The notes beneath the pieces were generated by a model. That model did not search any database, was not told the origin of the DNA, and saw only the letters and a program-made list of their open reading frames with translations. This document shows, one piece after another, positions 52,499-62,566 of a DNA stretch of 64,000 nt. This DNA comes from Armatimonadota bacterium (GTDB lineage Bacteria; Sysuimicrobiota; Sysuimicrobiia; Sysuimicrobiales; Humicultoraceae). Position 1 is the stretch's first letter; each line of letters opens with the position of its first letter. A program made the position numbers and the translations under genes. The stretch is taken from assembly GCA_031081585.1 (NCBI GenBank), contig JAVHLY010000004.1, positions 52,928 to 116,927 of the forward strand, read 5' to 3'.

Positions 52499-53532
52499 GC
52501 CCGCAGAGCCCGCTCCTGGCCGTGGTGGTGGAGGCGGCAGTGAAGAGCGCCGTGATCCTCTTCGTGATGCTCACCGCCACGGCCTACCTGACCTACGGGG
52601 AGCGGCGGTTGCTCGGGCGCTTCCAGCTACGCTACGGGCCGAACCGCGTGGGCCCGCTGGGGCTCCTCCAGCCGCTGGCCGATGGGATCAAGCTCATCTT
52701 CAAGGAGGACTTCCGCCCGCGCCGGGCCGACCCGGTGGTCTACTGGTTCGCCCCGGCCATCGCCATGGCCGCCTCGCTGGCGATGTACGCGCTGGTGCCG
52801 CTCGGCCCGGCGGTCACGCTCTTCGGCCGCCAGGTCACCCTGTACGTGGCCGACGTGAACGTGGCGTTGCTCCTCCTGCTCGGCATCTCCTCGCTGGGCG
52901 TGTACGGGGTGATCCTCGGCGGCTGGTCGGCCGACAACAAGTACTCTCTGCTCGGCAGCCTGCGCAGCAGCGCGCAGCTCATCTCCTACGAGCTGGCCCT
53001 GGGCCTGGGGGCGCTTGTCCCCGTGCTGCTGGCCGGCTCGCTGAGCCTGGTGCGCATCGTCCAGGCCCAGCGCGACCTGTGGTTCGCCCTGCACGTGCCC
53101 CACGGGACGCTGGCGCTGGCCCTCTTCTTCGTGGCCGCCGTGGCCGAGACCAACCGCGCCCCCTTCGACCTGCCGGAGGCGGAGCAGGAGCTCATCGCCG
53201 GCTACCAGACCGAGTACGGCGGTTTCAAGTTCGCCATGTTCTTCATCGGCGAGTACCTGGCCGTGATCACGATGAGCGCGCTGGCCGCCGTCCTCTTCCT
53301 GGGCGGCTGGCACGCGCCCCCGGGGTTGGGGGCGCTGCTCGGCGTCGTGCCGCCCGTGGCGTGGATGGTGCTGAAGACGCTCCTCGGCGTCTTCGTCTTC
53401 ATCTGGCTGCGGGCCACCCTGCCGCGCGTGCGCCACGACCGACTCATGGCCTTCGGGTGGAAGGTGCTGCTGCCGGTGGGCCTGGTGAACGTGGTCGTGG
53501 CGGTGGGCGTGGTCCTGTGGGGGGCGGGCTAG
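52495..53532 (+). CDS. nuoH: NADH-quinone oxidoreductase subunit H
   Basis: A 345-residue membrane subunit with about eight spans that joins the two arms and lines the quinone tunnel. [56 protein letters not shown] and [15 protein letters not shown] are the family signatures. ATG overlaps the nuoG stop (ATGA). Confidence 0.97.
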   Translation: MSPQSPLLAVVVEAAVKSAVILFVMLTATAYLTYGERRLLGRFQLRYGPNRVGPLGLLQPLADGIKLIFKEDFRPRRADPVVYWFAPAIAMAASLAMYALVPLGPAVTLFGRQVTLYVADVNVALLLLLGISSLGVYGVILGGWSADNKYSLLGSLRSSAQLISYELALGLGALVPVLLAGSLSLVRIVQAQRDLWFALHVPHGTLALALFFVAAVAETNRAPFDLPEAEQELIAGYQTEYGGFKFAMFFIGEYLAVITMSALAAVLFLGGWHAPPGLGALLGVVPPVAWMVLKTLLGVFVFIWLRATLPRVRHDRLMAFGWKVLLPVGLVNVVVAVGVVLWGAG

Positions 53533-53534
53533 CC

Positions 53535-54017
53535 GTGGCCACTGTGCGCGCCCAGGTGGACCGCTTCCTCAGCATGGTCCGAGGGCTCGGCATCACCCTG
53601 CGCTACCTCGTGCGCCCGCCGGTGACCGTGGCCTATCCGGATGAGAAGCCGCCGGTGGCCCCGCGCTTCAAGGGGCGCCACTGGCTCACCCGCTACGCCG
53701 ACGGGCTTGAGCGCTGCATCGGGTGCGAGCTGTGCGTCATCGTCTGCCCCTCCCAGGCCATCTACGTGCGCGCGGCCGAGAACACCCCCGAGCACCAGGT
53801 GAGCCGCGGGGAGCGGTACGCCGAGGAGTTCCAGATCAACATGCTGCGCTGCATCTTCTGCGGGTTCTGCGAGGAGGCGTGCCCCACCGGGGCCATCGTC
53901 CTGGGACACGACTACGAGCTGGCCGGCTACAGCCGCGCCGAGCTGATCTACACCAAGCCCATGCTCACCGAGCCCTACCCGGGGGCCAGCGGGCGCGACC
54001 CCCGGCGCGAGGTCTAG
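53535..54017 (+). CDS. nuoI: NADH-quinone oxidoreductase subunit I
   Basis: A 160-residue subunit with two [4Fe-4S] clusters: CIGCELCVIVCPSQAI and CIFCGFCEEACPTGAI. It carries electrons from NuoG towards NuoB. GTG start 2 bp after nuoH; six bases separate it from nuoJ. Confidence 0.96.
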   Translation: MATVRAQVDRFLSMVRGLGITLRYLVRPPVTVAYPDEKPPVAPRFKGRHWLTRYADGLERCIGCELCVIVCPSQAIYVRAAENTPEHQVSRGERYAEEFQINMLRCIFCGFCEEACPTGAIVLGHDYELAGYSRAELIYTKPMLTEPYPGASGRDPRREV

Positions 54018-54022
54018 GGGCG

Positions 54023-54628
54023 GTGGAGCTCGTCCTCTTCCTCCCGGCGGCCGCCCTCGCCCTGGCGGGCGCGCTGGGCGTCGTCACCGCCCGGCGGCCG
54101 GTGCACAGCGCCCTGGCCCTGCTGGCCGTGCTTGTGGCCCTGGCCTTCCTCTACCTGCTGCTCTGGGCCCCCTTCGTCGCCGTGCTCCAGGTGATCGTCT
54201 ACGCGGGGGCGATCGTCGTCCTCTTCCTCTTCGTCATCATGTTGCTGCACATGCAGCCGGGCGAACCCCCGCGCGAGGACCTGCGGCTGCAGCGGCCGGC
54301 GGCGGTGGCCCTAGGGGCGCTCTTCCTGGCCGGGCTGGGGGCGGTGGTCTCGGGTGGGCGTAGTGCGGCCCCGGCCGCCCGCCTTCCCACGGCCGCGCCG
54401 CCGGCCGCCGGGTTCGGGTCGCCCGAGGCGGTGGGAGAGGCCCTCTTCACCCGCTTCCTCCTGCCGGTCGAGCTGGCCGCGCTCCTCCTGCTGATCGGCA
54501 TGGTGGGGGCGGTGGTGCTGGCGAAGGGCGCCCTGGCGGTGCGGGTACCCTCGCCAGCGGCGCGTCCCGCCGAATCCACGGAAGAGGAGCCGAACGCCCG
54601 GGCGCCGGAGGCGGTGGCGGCCCCGTGA
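54023..54628 (+). CDS. nuoJ: NADH-quinone oxidoreductase subunit J
   Basis: A 201-residue membrane subunit with five spans: [40 protein letters not shown] (the pi-bulge helix) and [16 protein letters not shown] variable loop and a 30-residue Ala/Glu-rich tail lie outside the conserved core. GTG start. Confidence 0.94.
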   Translation: MELVLFLPAAALALAGALGVVTARRPVHSALALLAVLVALAFLYLLLWAPFVAVLQVIVYAGAIVVLFLFVIMLLHMQPGEPPREDLRLQRPAAVALGALFLAGLGAVVSGGRSAAPAARLPTAAPPAAGFGSPEAVGEALFTRFLLPVELAALLLLIGMVGAVVLAKGALAVRVPSPAARPAESTEEEPNARAPEAVAAP

Positions 54629-54930
54629 CTGTCCCGCTGGCGTACTACCTGGTGCTGGGAGCCGCGCTCTTCGCCATCGGCATGACCGGGGTGCTGGTGC
54701 GGCGCAACGCCCTCGTGGTCTTCATGGCCATCGAGCTGATGCTGAACTCGGTCAACCTCACCTTCGTCGCCTTTGCCCGGACGCTCGGCACCCTGGACGG
54801 CCAGCTCGCCGTCGTCTTCACCATCGTCGTGGCCGGTGTTGAGGTGGTCGTGGGGCTGGCGCTGATCGTGGAGATCTTCCGCGCCCGCCGCAGCGTGAAC
54901 CTCGACGAGGTGCACCTGCTCCGTGGCTGA
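54625..54930 (+). CDS. nuoK: NADH-quinone oxidoreductase subunit K
   Basis: A 101-residue subunit with three spans. [20 protein letters not shown] carries the conserved glutamate of helix 2, and [20 protein letters not shown] that of helix 3 with a Val in place of Ala. It overlaps both neighbours, nuoJ by 4 bp and nuoL by 8 bp. Confidence 0.96.
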   Translation: MTVPLAYYLVLGAALFAIGMTGVLVRRNALVVFMAIELMLNSVNLTFVAFARTLGTLDGQLAVVFTIVVAGVEVVVGLALIVEIFRARRSVNLDEVHLLRG

Positions 54931-56788
54931 GCTCGCCTGGACGATCCCCCTGTGGCCGCTCCTGGGATGGCTGCTCCTCGGGGTGGCGGGCGGCCGCCTG
55001 CCCCGCCCGCTCCCCGGAGTGCTCGCCAGCGCGCTGGTGGGCGCGGCCTTCCTGGCCACCGTGGCCGGGGCTGCCACCTACCCCGGGGCCGCGCAGGCGC
55101 GGACGCTCTTCCCCTGGATCGCCGCCGGGGCGTTCCGGGCGGACGTCGCCCTGCTGGTCGACCCGCTGGCCCTCGTGATGGCCCTCGTGGTCACCGGCGT
55201 CGGCTTCGTGATCCACGTCTACTCGATCGGCTACATGGCGGATGATCCCCGGGCCGCCACCTACTTCGCCTACCTGAACCTCTTCACGGCGGCCATGCTG
55301 CTGCTCGTCCTGGCGCGCAACCTCCTCGTGCTCTTCGTGGGCTGGGAACTCGTCGGGCTCTGCTCCTACCTCCTCATCGGGTTCTGGTTCACGCGCGAGC
55401 GGGCGGCCGCCGCGGGCCGCAAGGCCTTCGTCGTGAACCGCATCGGGGATGCCGCGTTCCTGCTGGGCGTCCTCCTCCTCTGGACCCAGGCCGGCACCCT
55501 CGACCTGGCCGCCCTGAACGCCTGGGCGCAGACGCTGGACCCCGCACTGGTCTTCTCGGCCGGGGTGCTCCTCTTTGCGGGGGCCACGGGCAAGTCGGCC
55601 CAGCTGCCGCTGTACACCTGGCTCCCCGACGCCATGGAGGGGCCCACGCCGGTCTCGGCGCTGATCCACGCCGCCACCATGGTGACGGCCGGGGTCTACC
55701 TGGTGGCGCGGCTCTACCCGCTCTTCGCCCACCCCGGCACGCTGGCGGTCGTGGGGACCGTGGGGGCGCTCACGGCGCTGTTCGCGGCCACGGTGGCGCT
55801 GCGCGAGTGGGACCTCAAGCGGGTGCTGGCCTACTCCACCATCAGCCAGCTCGGGTACATGTTCCTGGCGCTGGGGGTGCTCGCCCCGTCCGCCGGCATC
55901 TTCCACCTGACCACCCACGCCTTCTTCAAGGCGCTCCTCTTCCTGGCGGCGGGCAGCGTGATGCACGCCACGCACGACGTCATCGACATGCGCCGGCTGG
56001 GGGGCCTGTGGACGCCACTGCGGGTCACCGCGCTGGCCTTCCTGGTGGGCGCCCTGGCGCTCGCCGGCGTCCCGCCGTTTGCCGGCTTCGTCAGCAAGGA
56101 CCTGATCCTGGAGCGCGCCTGGGAGCACGCCCTCACGGGCGGCGGCCTGCTGGCGGGACTCCTCCTGGCGACGGGGGTCCTCACCGCCTTCGTCACGGCG
56201 GTCTACATCACCCGTGCGGCGCTCTACACCTTTGCCGGGGCGCCGCCCTCCGACGCGCACCCGCACGAGGCGCCGCCGGTGATGGCCGTGCCCATGGGCG
56301 TCCTGGCCCTCCTCTCGGTGGCCGGCGGGGTGCTGGGTGCGCGCTGGGCGGGGGCGCCGCTGCTGGCGGCGCTGGCACCGGTGTTCGAGCGCGCGGTGCC
56401 ACACGCCGCCCCGGCGCACGCCCCTCCCGGCCTGCTCGTGCCGGCGCTCTCGACGGTGGTGGCGCTCGCCGGGCTGGCCACCGGCTGGTGGCTGCACCGC
56501 GACCGGCGGGAGCCCGCGCTGGGGTGGTTCGGCCGCGCCGCCGAGCAGCACTGGGGGCTGCTCCCGCTCTACGACGGCCTGCTGGTGCCGGCCGCGCGGC
56601 ATGCGGCCCTCCTGCTGGCGGGGCCTGTCGACCAGGGCGTCGTCGACCGGGCGGTGAACGCCGTGGGCGGCGCCGCGGTGGCCGTCGCCGGCGCGCTGCG
56701 CCGCCTCCAGACGGGCTACGTCCGCCAGTACGCGCTGCTGCTGCTGGCCGGGACCATCCTGGTGATGGCCTACTGGGTGGTGCGCTGA
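54923..56788 (+). CDS. nuoL: NADH-quinone oxidoreductase subunit L
   Basis: A 621-residue antiporter-like proton-pumping subunit. [56 protein letters not shown] and [20 protein letters not shown] are the family marks; the C-terminal part has the last transmembrane helices after the long helix region. It is the largest membrane subunit of the operon. Confidence 0.97.
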   Translation: MAELAWTIPLWPLLGWLLLGVAGGRLPRPLPGVLASALVGAAFLATVAGAATYPGAAQARTLFPWIAAGAFRADVALLVDPLALVMALVVTGVGFVIHVYSIGYMADDPRAATYFAYLNLFTAAMLLLVLARNLLVLFVGWELVGLCSYLLIGFWFTRERAAAAGRKAFVVNRIGDAAFLLGVLLLWTQAGTLDLAALNAWAQTLDPALVFSAGVLLFAGATGKSAQLPLYTWLPDAMEGPTPVSALIHAATMVTAGVYLVARLYPLFAHPGTLAVVGTVGALTALFAATVALREWDLKRVLAYSTISQLGYMFLALGVLAPSAGIFHLTTHAFFKALLFLAAGSVMHATHDVIDMRRLGGLWTPLRVTALAFLVGALALAGVPPFAGFVSKDLILERAWEHALTGGGLLAGLLLATGVLTAFVTAVYITRAALYTFAGAPPSDAHPHEAPPVMAVPMGVLALLSVAGGVLGARWAGAPLLAALAPVFERAVPHAAPAHAPPGLLVPALSTVVALAGLATGWWLHRDRREPALGWFGRAAEQHWGLLPLYDGLLVPAARHAALLLAGPVDQGVVDRAVNAVGGAAVAVAGALRRLQTGYVRQYALLLLAGTILVMAYWVVR

Positions 56789-58470
56789 TGCTCTCCTGGC
56801 TCATCTTCTTGCCGGCTCTGGGCGCGGGGGTGGTGGCGCTGCTGCCCGGGCGCGCCACGGGCCTCGTGCGCTGGGTGGGGCTGCTGATCGCCCTGGCCAC
56901 GCTGGGCGTGGCGATCCGGCTGTGGGCCCTCTTCGACCCGTCCCAGGCGGCGATGCAGTTCGTGGAGGGGCGGGCCTGGGCGCCGGGACTCGGGATCGCC
57001 TACCACGTGGGCGCCGACGGCATCAGCCTGCTGCTGGTCGGCCTCACCGCGCTCACCTTCCCGGTGGCGCTGCTGGCCTCGTGGTCGTCGGTCACCGAGC
57101 AGGTGAAGGGCTTCACGGCGGCCATGCTGCTGCTGGAGACGGCCGTACTCGGGACCTTCCTGGCGCTTGACCTGGTCCTCTTCTTCGTCTTCTGGGAGGC
57201 CGTCCTCGTCCCTATGTACTTCCTCATCGGGCTGTGGGGCGGGCCCGCACGCACCTACGCGGCGAACAAGTTCCTCCTGTACACGATGGCCGGCAGCGCC
57301 TTCATGCTGGTGGCCATCGTCGCCCTCTACATCCTCGCCCCGGCGGGCGAGCGCACCTTCGACCTGCTGACGCTGCAGGAGGCCGGCGTGGGCGGGCCGG
57401 CGGGGCGGTGGCTCTTCTGGGCCTTCACCGTGGCCTTCGCCGTGAAGGTGCCGGTGTGGCCGCTGCACACCTGGCTCCCCGACGCCCACGTGGAGGCCCC
57501 CACGCCGGGCAGCGTGGTCCTGGCGGCGCTCCTCCTGAAGATGGGCGCCTACGGGCTGGTGCGGTTCTCGCTGGGGCTCTTCCCCGAGGCGGCCGCGGCC
57601 TTCGCGCCGGTGATGGCGCTGCTCGGCATCGTCGGGATCGTCTACGGGGGCATCGTCTCCTGGGCGCAGGCCGACCTCAAGCGCCTGGTCGCCTACAGCA
57701 GCGTCAGCCACCTGGGCTTCGTCACCCTGGGCATCTTCGCCATGAACCCGGAAGGGCTGCAGGGCGCGGTCCTGCAGATGGTCAACCACGGCATCAGCAC
57801 GGGGGCCCTCTTCCTCATCGTCGGCGTGCTCTACGACCGGCTGCACACCCGGCAGCTGGCCGACTACGGCGGCGTGGCCGCGCGCATGCCCGGCTTCGCC
57901 GCCATCGTCACCATCGTCATGCTCTCCTCGGCGGCGCTGCCGGGGACGAACGGCTTCGTCGGGGAGTTCCTCATCCTGCTCGGCGCCTTCCGCCGCACGC
58001 CGCTGGGGACGGTGGTGGCCGCCAGCGGCGTGATCCTCTCGGCCGTCTATCTGCTGTGGGCCTACCAGCGGGTGATGCAGGGCCCGCTGCGGGCGCGTCA
58101 CCCGGAGCGGCTGACCGAGGTGGGAGCGCGAGAGGTGCTGGTCTTCGCGCCACTGCTGGCGCTGATCTTCGCCATCGGCCTCGCCCCGGGGCCCTTCCTG
58201 CGGCGGAGCGAAGCGAGCGTGCGGGCGGTGGTGGCGCGCGTGGAGGCGGTGGCCGACCGGGCCCGCATGGAGGCGGTGGGCAAGGCAGGATGCGGTGCTG
58301 CGGCGGCCCCTCAGGCCGGGCGCCGACCACAGGGAACGCCGGCGGGGCCGCGCGCCGCAGCGCAGGGGTGCGCGCGCGGTCAGCTCCTTGACCACCGGGC
58401 GCCATCCCGATCAGGAGCGGTGCGGTCGGGGTGGCGTGCGGTGGGGCCCGATCGCGGGGAGTCCGGGTAA
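56788..58470 (+). CDS. nuoM: NADH-quinone oxidoreductase subunit M
   Basis: A 560-residue antiporter-like subunit: FFVFWEAVLVPMYFLIGLWG, KVPVWPLHTWLPDAHVEAPT, SVVLAALLLKMGAYGLVRFS and YSSVSHLGFVTLGIFAMNPE are conserved. After the last span (about residue 500) a tail of about 55 Ala/Gly/Arg-rich residues of no known domain is added. The ATG overlaps the nuoL stop by one base, and the stop overlaps the nuoN start by one base. Confidence 0.96.
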   Translation: MLSWLIFLPALGAGVVALLPGRATGLVRWVGLLIALATLGVAIRLWALFDPSQAAMQFVEGRAWAPGLGIAYHVGADGISLLLVGLTALTFPVALLASWSSVTEQVKGFTAAMLLLETAVLGTFLALDLVLFFVFWEAVLVPMYFLIGLWGGPARTYAANKFLLYTMAGSAFMLVAIVALYILAPAGERTFDLLTLQEAGVGGPAGRWLFWAFTVAFAVKVPVWPLHTWLPDAHVEAPTPGSVVLAALLLKMGAYGLVRFSLGLFPEAAAAFAPVMALLGIVGIVYGGIVSWAQADLKRLVAYSSVSHLGFVTLGIFAMNPEGLQGAVLQMVNHGISTGALFLIVGVLYDRLHTRQLADYGGVAARMPGFAAIVTIVMLSSAALPGTNGFVGEFLILLGAFRRTPLGTVVAASGVILSAVYLLWAYQRVMQGPLRARHPERLTEVGAREVLVFAPLLALIFAIGLAPGPFLRRSEASVRAVVARVEAVADRARMEAVGKAGCGAAAAPQAGRRPQGTPAGPRAAAQGCARGQLLDHRAPSRSGAVRSGWRAVGPDRGESG

Positions 58471-59891
58471 TGGCGGACGTCATCGCGCTCCTCCCCGAGA
58501 TCCTCCTCACCGCGACGGCCGTGGCCGTCCTCCTGTGGGACGTGCTGGCACCGCGCCCCTGGCGGCCGGCGATGCGCCTGCTGGCGCTGGGCGGCGTGAT
58601 CGCCGCCGCGGCCGCCCTGGCAGCGGTGGGGGAGCGCCCGCCGGCCTTCGGCGGGACCTTCGTCCGCGACGGGCTCACCCAGACCTGGCAGATGGTGGCG
58701 CTGCTCGCCACCGCGGCGGCGGTGCTGCTCGGCAGCGACTACCTCCGGCGCCTGGGCCTGGAGCGTGGCGAGTACCACGCCCTCGTCCTCTTCGCGGCGG
58801 TGGGTGCCATGGTGATGGCGGCCGCGCGCGACCTCCTCCTGCTCTTCCTGGGGCTGGAGACCCTCTCCGTGCCCCTGTACGTGCTCGCGGCCTTCCGCCG
58901 CGGCTGGTTGCCCTCGCAGGAGGCCGGGCTCAAGTACTTCCTCCTCGGCTCCTTCGCCAGTGCCCTCTTCCTCTACGGCGTGGCATTGCTCTTCGGGGCG
59001 GCGGGCTCGACGGCGCTGGAGGCCGTGGCCGCGGCGGCGCGGAGTGGCGTGACGGCGCTGCTCGCCGGCGGCGTGGCCCTGGTGACGATCGGCCTGGCCT
59101 TCAAGGCGGCCCTCGTCCCCTTCCACGTTTGGGTCCCCGACGTCTACGAGGGGTCGCCGCTGCCGGTGACGGCCTTTATGGCGGTCATCGCCAAGGTGGG
59201 GGCCTTTGCGGCGCTGCTGCGCACGCCGGGACTGGAGGCCCCGGGGCTGGCGCCGCAGTGGACGGCGCTGCTGGCCGCGCTGGCGGGCGCGACGCTGCTC
59301 GTCGGGAACCTGGTGGCCCTGGCCCAGCGCTCGCTCAAGCGGCTGCTGGCCTACTCCTCCATCGCCCACGCCGGCTACCTGCTCATGGGCGTGGCGGCGG
59401 GGCCGCCGGGCGTGGGGGCGGCCACCTTCTACCTGGCCGCCTACCTTTTCATGACGCTGGGCGCCTTCGCCGTGGCGCTGCTGTGCCACCGGGCCGGGGA
59501 GGAGGTGGACCACATCGAGGCGCTGCGCGGGGTGGGACGGCGGTATCCGGCGGCAGGGGCGGCCATGGCCCTCTTTATGGCGGCCCTGGCGGGGTTTCCG
59601 CCGACCGCCGGGTTCATCGGCAAGCTCTACCTCTTCCAGGCCTCCCTCCAGGCCGGGCAGGTCTGGCTCGTCCTGGTCGGCGCGCTCACCACGGTGGTCT
59701 CCGCCTACTACTACCTGCGGGTGCCCTACGTCATGTTCCTGGATTCCCCGGCCGGCGGCGTGACCGTGGCGGCGGCACGCGGGACGACGGCGGTGGTGCT
59801 GGCGGCGGCGGCCGCCGTCCTGCTGCTCGGGGTCTTCCCCGGCTCCCTCGTCGAGTCGGTGCGGCCGCTGGCCGCGCTCCTGGGACGGTAG
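58470..59891 (+). CDS. nuoN: NADH-quinone oxidoreductase subunit N
   Basis: A 473-residue antiporter-like subunit, last of the 14. GLETLSVPLYVLAAF, KAALVPFHVWVPDVYEGSPL, YSSIAHAGYLLMGVAAGPPG and AGFPPTAGFIGKLYLFQASL are typical. TAATG junction with nuoM. The fixC gene follows after 8 bp. Confidence 0.96.
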   Translation: MADVIALLPEILLTATAVAVLLWDVLAPRPWRPAMRLLALGGVIAAAAALAAVGERPPAFGGTFVRDGLTQTWQMVALLATAAAVLLGSDYLRRLGLERGEYHALVLFAAVGAMVMAAARDLLLLFLGLETLSVPLYVLAAFRRGWLPSQEAGLKYFLLGSFASALFLYGVALLFGAAGSTALEAVAAAARSGVTALLAGGVALVTIGLAFKAALVPFHVWVPDVYEGSPLPVTAFMAVIAKVGAFAALLRTPGLEAPGLAPQWTALLAALAGATLLVGNLVALAQRSLKRLLAYSSIAHAGYLLMGVAAGPPGVGAATFYLAAYLFMTLGAFAVALLCHRAGEEVDHIEALRGVGRRYPAAGAAMALFMAALAGFPPTAGFIGKLYLFQASLQAGQVWLVLVGALTTVVSAYYYLRVPYVMFLDSPAGGVTVAAARGTTAVVLAAAAAVLLLGVFPGSLVESVRPLAALLGR

Positions 59892-59899
59892 CGGGCGGT

Positions 59900-61204
59900 A
59901 TGGCCACCGAGCGGTTCGACGCCATCGTCGTGGGGGCGGGGCCCGCGGGCAGCGCCGCCGCCCTCACCCTGGCGCGGGCGGGGCTGAGCGTGGTCCTCTT
60001 CGAGCGCGGCGAGTACCCCGGTGCCAAGAACGTCATGGGCGGGGTGATGTACGGGCGCATGCTGGCCGACCTGATCCCGGAGTTCTGGACCCAGGCGCCC
60101 ATCGAGCGCGTCGTCGTCGAGGAGCGGGTGTGGCTGGCCACGCCTACCTCGGCGGTGAGCGTGGGCTACCGGAGCGCCGCCCACGGCCCGGGCCACGGGA
60201 TGCCCAACGCCTTCACCGTGCTGCGCGCCCGGTTCGACCGCTGGTTTGCCGCCCAGGCGGAGGCCGCCGGCGCGCTGCTCATCCCCGGCACCACCGTGGA
60301 GGACGTCCTGTGGGACGGCGACCGGGTCGTGGGCGTGCGGGCGGGCCGGGAGGGGGGTGACGTCTACGGCGACGTCGTGGTCATCGCCGACGGCGTGAAC
60401 TCCTTCCTGGTGCAGAAGGCCCGGCTGCGCGACCGGCCCCTCGAGCCCTCGGAGGCGGCGCTGGCGGTGAAGGAGGTCATCGCGCTGCCTCCGCAGGTGA
60501 TCGAGGAGCGCTTCGCCGTGCGCGAGGGCGAGGGGGTGACCATCGAGGTCTACGGCTCGGTCACGCGCGGCATGGCCGGCTACGGCTTCATCTACACCAA
60601 CCGGGAGAGCCTCTCCGTGGGCATCGGCGCGCTCATCTCCCACCTGATGCGCACGAAGATCACGCCCTACGACCTGCTGGAAGGATTCAAGCAGCACCCC
60701 TTCGTGGCGCGCCTCATCGAGGGGGGCGAGGTGCAGGAGTACGCCGCCCACGCCATCCCCGAAGGGGGCTACCGGGCCATGCCCCGGCTCTACGGGCGCG
60801 GCGTGCTGGTGGCCGGGGATGCGGCCATGATGGTGAACGGGCTGCACCGCGAGGGGAGCAACCTGGCGATGGCGGCGGGACGGATGGCCGGCGAGGCCAT
60901 CGTCCAGGCCAGGGCGCGCGGTGATCTGGACGCGGCCGGACCGATCTACCAGCAGCTCCTGGAGGCCAGCTTCGTGCTGCAGGACCTGCGCAAGTACCGA
61001 GACCTCCCGGACCTGGTGGACCGGCGGCCCGAGCTGCTGGAGCTCTACACGCGCCTGGCCAACGACGTCGTGGGCGAGATGCTCACCGTGGACGGGCTGA
61101 GCAAGCGGGCCAAGCAGAAGGAGATCTGGCGCCACGTGCGCGAGGTGCGCCCCCTGTGGCAGATGGCGAAGGACCTCTACCAGGGATGGAAGGCCATCCG
61201 CTGA
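59900..61204 (+). CDS. fixC: Electron-transfer flavoprotein:quinone oxidoreductase, FixC type
   Basis: A 434-residue FAD enzyme. AIVVGAGPAGSAAALTLARA binds the FAD, ERGEYPGAKNVMGGVMYGR and VLVAGDAAMMVNGLHREGSN are FixC/ETF-QO signatures. It passes electrons from electron-transfer flavoprotein to quinone together with FixX. No etfA/fixB or etfB/fixA is in this window. It directly follows nuoN, so the operon combines two ways to reduce quinone. Confidence 0.94.
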   Translation: MATERFDAIVVGAGPAGSAAALTLARAGLSVVLFERGEYPGAKNVMGGVMYGRMLADLIPEFWTQAPIERVVVEERVWLATPTSAVSVGYRSAAHGPGHGMPNAFTVLRARFDRWFAAQAEAAGALLIPGTTVEDVLWDGDRVVGVRAGREGGDVYGDVVVIADGVNSFLVQKARLRDRPLEPSEAALAVKEVIALPPQVIEERFAVREGEGVTIEVYGSVTRGMAGYGFIYTNRESLSVGIGALISHLMRTKITPYDLLEGFKQHPFVARLIEGGEVQEYAAHAIPEGGYRAMPRLYGRGVLVAGDAAMMVNGLHREGSNLAMAAGRMAGEAIVQARARGDLDAAGPIYQQLLEASFVLQDLRKYRDLPDLVDRRPELLELYTRLANDVVGEMLTVDGLSKRAKQKEIWRHVREVRPLWQMAKDLYQGWKAIR

Positions 61205-61566
61205 GGCGCCCCGCGCCCGTCCGCACGCCCAGCGCGCCGCTGCCGCGGGCGGCCGCGCCGGACGAGCCGCCGCTGCCCCGCGTCCAGGTGGAAGAAAAGC
61301 TCTACCTGGTGCAGTACCGCCACGACCGCCACTCCCACATCGACATCACCCACCGGGAAGTCTGCGCCGAGCAGTGCGGGCGGGAGTGGGGCCGGCCGTG
61401 CACGACCTTCTGCCCCGCCAACGTCTACACCTGGGACGGGGAGAAGATCGTCATCGCCTACGAGAACTGCGTGGAGTGCACCTCCTGCCTGCTCGGGTGT
61501 CCCTACCGAGTAATCGACTGGCGGCTGCCCCGCGGCGGCTTCGGGGTGCACTACCGGTTCGGGTAG
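61186..61566 (+). CDS. fixX: Ferredoxin-like protein FixX
   Basis: A 126-residue ferredoxin partner of FixC. The core has CAEQCGREWGRPCTTFCPAN, CVECTSCLLGCPYRVIDW and the FixX-specific ending RGGFGVHYRFG. The first about 40 residues are a proline-rich, unconserved stretch, longer than usual. ATG 61186 overlaps the fixC end by 19 bp; GTG 61156 is an alternative. Confidence 0.9.
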   Translation: MEGHPLRRPAPVRTPSAPLPRAAAPDEPPLPRVQVEEKLYLVQYRHDRHSHIDITHREVCAEQCGREWGRPCTTFCPANVYTWDGEKIVIAYENCVECTSCLLGCPYRVIDWRLPRGGFGVHYRFG

Positions 61567-61695
61567 GGCACGACCGGTTCGGCAGGGGGACGGCGATGGC
61601 TCAGAGGCGATGTTCCAGGCTCGAGCGGGAGGGCCGAGCCCAGGGCCTGAGGTGGTCGGCCGCCACGCTGCGGGATCCCGACCTGGATCCGCGAG

Positions 61696-62469
61696 TCAGG
61701 ATCCGGCGCTGCCGTCCGGGAGGTGCTGGAGGCTCGCCGCCGGTGCCGTCGGGCGGCGCCAGAGGAACCACAGCGAGACGCCGAGCAGCAGGAGCGCTGC
61801 GACCTGTCCCGTCGCCAGCACGCCCCAGACGCGGTGCTCGGGGCGCAGGACGTCCAAGCCCAGGCGCATCAGCGAGACGAGGGCCAGCGCCGTCCACCAC
61901 ACCTGCCCCGGGAAGGCCCGCCGGCGGGCCACCCGCCACACCACCGCCAGGATGACGAGGGCGAGGGCCATCTCGTAGAGCTGCACCGGGTGGCGGGGGG
62001 CGTCGGGGGCGGTGGGGAAGCGCACCCCCACGGGTAGCGTGGTGGGCGCGCCGTACAGCTCGCCATTCATGAAGTTGCCGAAGCGGACGAAGAACGATCC
62101 CACCGGCAGGGCGAAGGCGCCGGCGTCGAAGAGCGACTGCACGGCGACACCGGCGCGGCGGGCGGCCACCGTACAGTAAGCCAGCCCGGCCAGGATGGCC
62201 CCGTGGGAGGCCAGGCCTCCGTGCCAGACGCGGAGGACCTCCAGCGGGTCGCGGAACTCCGCAGGATGCGAGAGCACGTACCCCAGCCGCCCGCCCACGT
62301 ACATGGCCACCACCGCCCACAGGCCGATGCGGTCCAGCACGGCGGCGGGGACGCCAAAGCGCGGGCCGAAGCGGTAGGCCAGCCACAGGCCCACGGCGAT
62401 GGTGAGGGCGTGCATGACGCCGTACCAGCGGATCACCAGCGGGCCGAACTGCACGAGCACGGGGTCCAC
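61696..62469 (-). CDS. lgt: Prolipoprotein diacylglyceryl transferase
   Basis: A 257-residue membrane enzyme that adds diacylglycerol to the lipobox cysteine of lipoproteins. WYGVMHALTIAVGLWLAYR, VGGRLGYVLSHP, VWHGGLASHGAILAGLAYC, and RFGNFMNGELYGAPTTLPVG with the conserved arginine and histidine region HPVQLYEM are present. GTG start (62469). The 129 bp between fixX and lgt hold no feature I can support. Its 5' end faces thrB. Confidence 0.95.
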   Translation of the reverse strand: MDPVLVQFGPLVIRWYGVMHALTIAVGLWLAYRFGPRFGVPAAVLDRIGLWAVVAMYVGGRLGYVLSHPAEFRDPLEVLRVWHGGLASHGAILAGLAYCTVAARRAGVAVQSLFDAGAFALPVGSFFVRFGNFMNGELYGAPTTLPVGVRFPTAPDAPRHPVQLYEMALALVILAVVWRVARRRAFPGQVWWTALALVSLMRLGLDVLRPEHRVWGVLATGQVAALLLLGVSLWFLWRRPTAPAASLQHLPDGSAGS

Positions 62470-62566
62470 GGCCGATCCAGTGTATCATGCGCTCCTGCGT
62501 GCTATCTTGACGCGGGGCACGGATGAGGACCCGGCCGGGAGCACGGGCCGCCGCCCCGACACCAGC

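Noticed and set aside
62503..62512. TTGACG and TATCTT as a promoter for thrB
   Set aside because: They overlap each other and no matching partner box lies at 16-18 bp.
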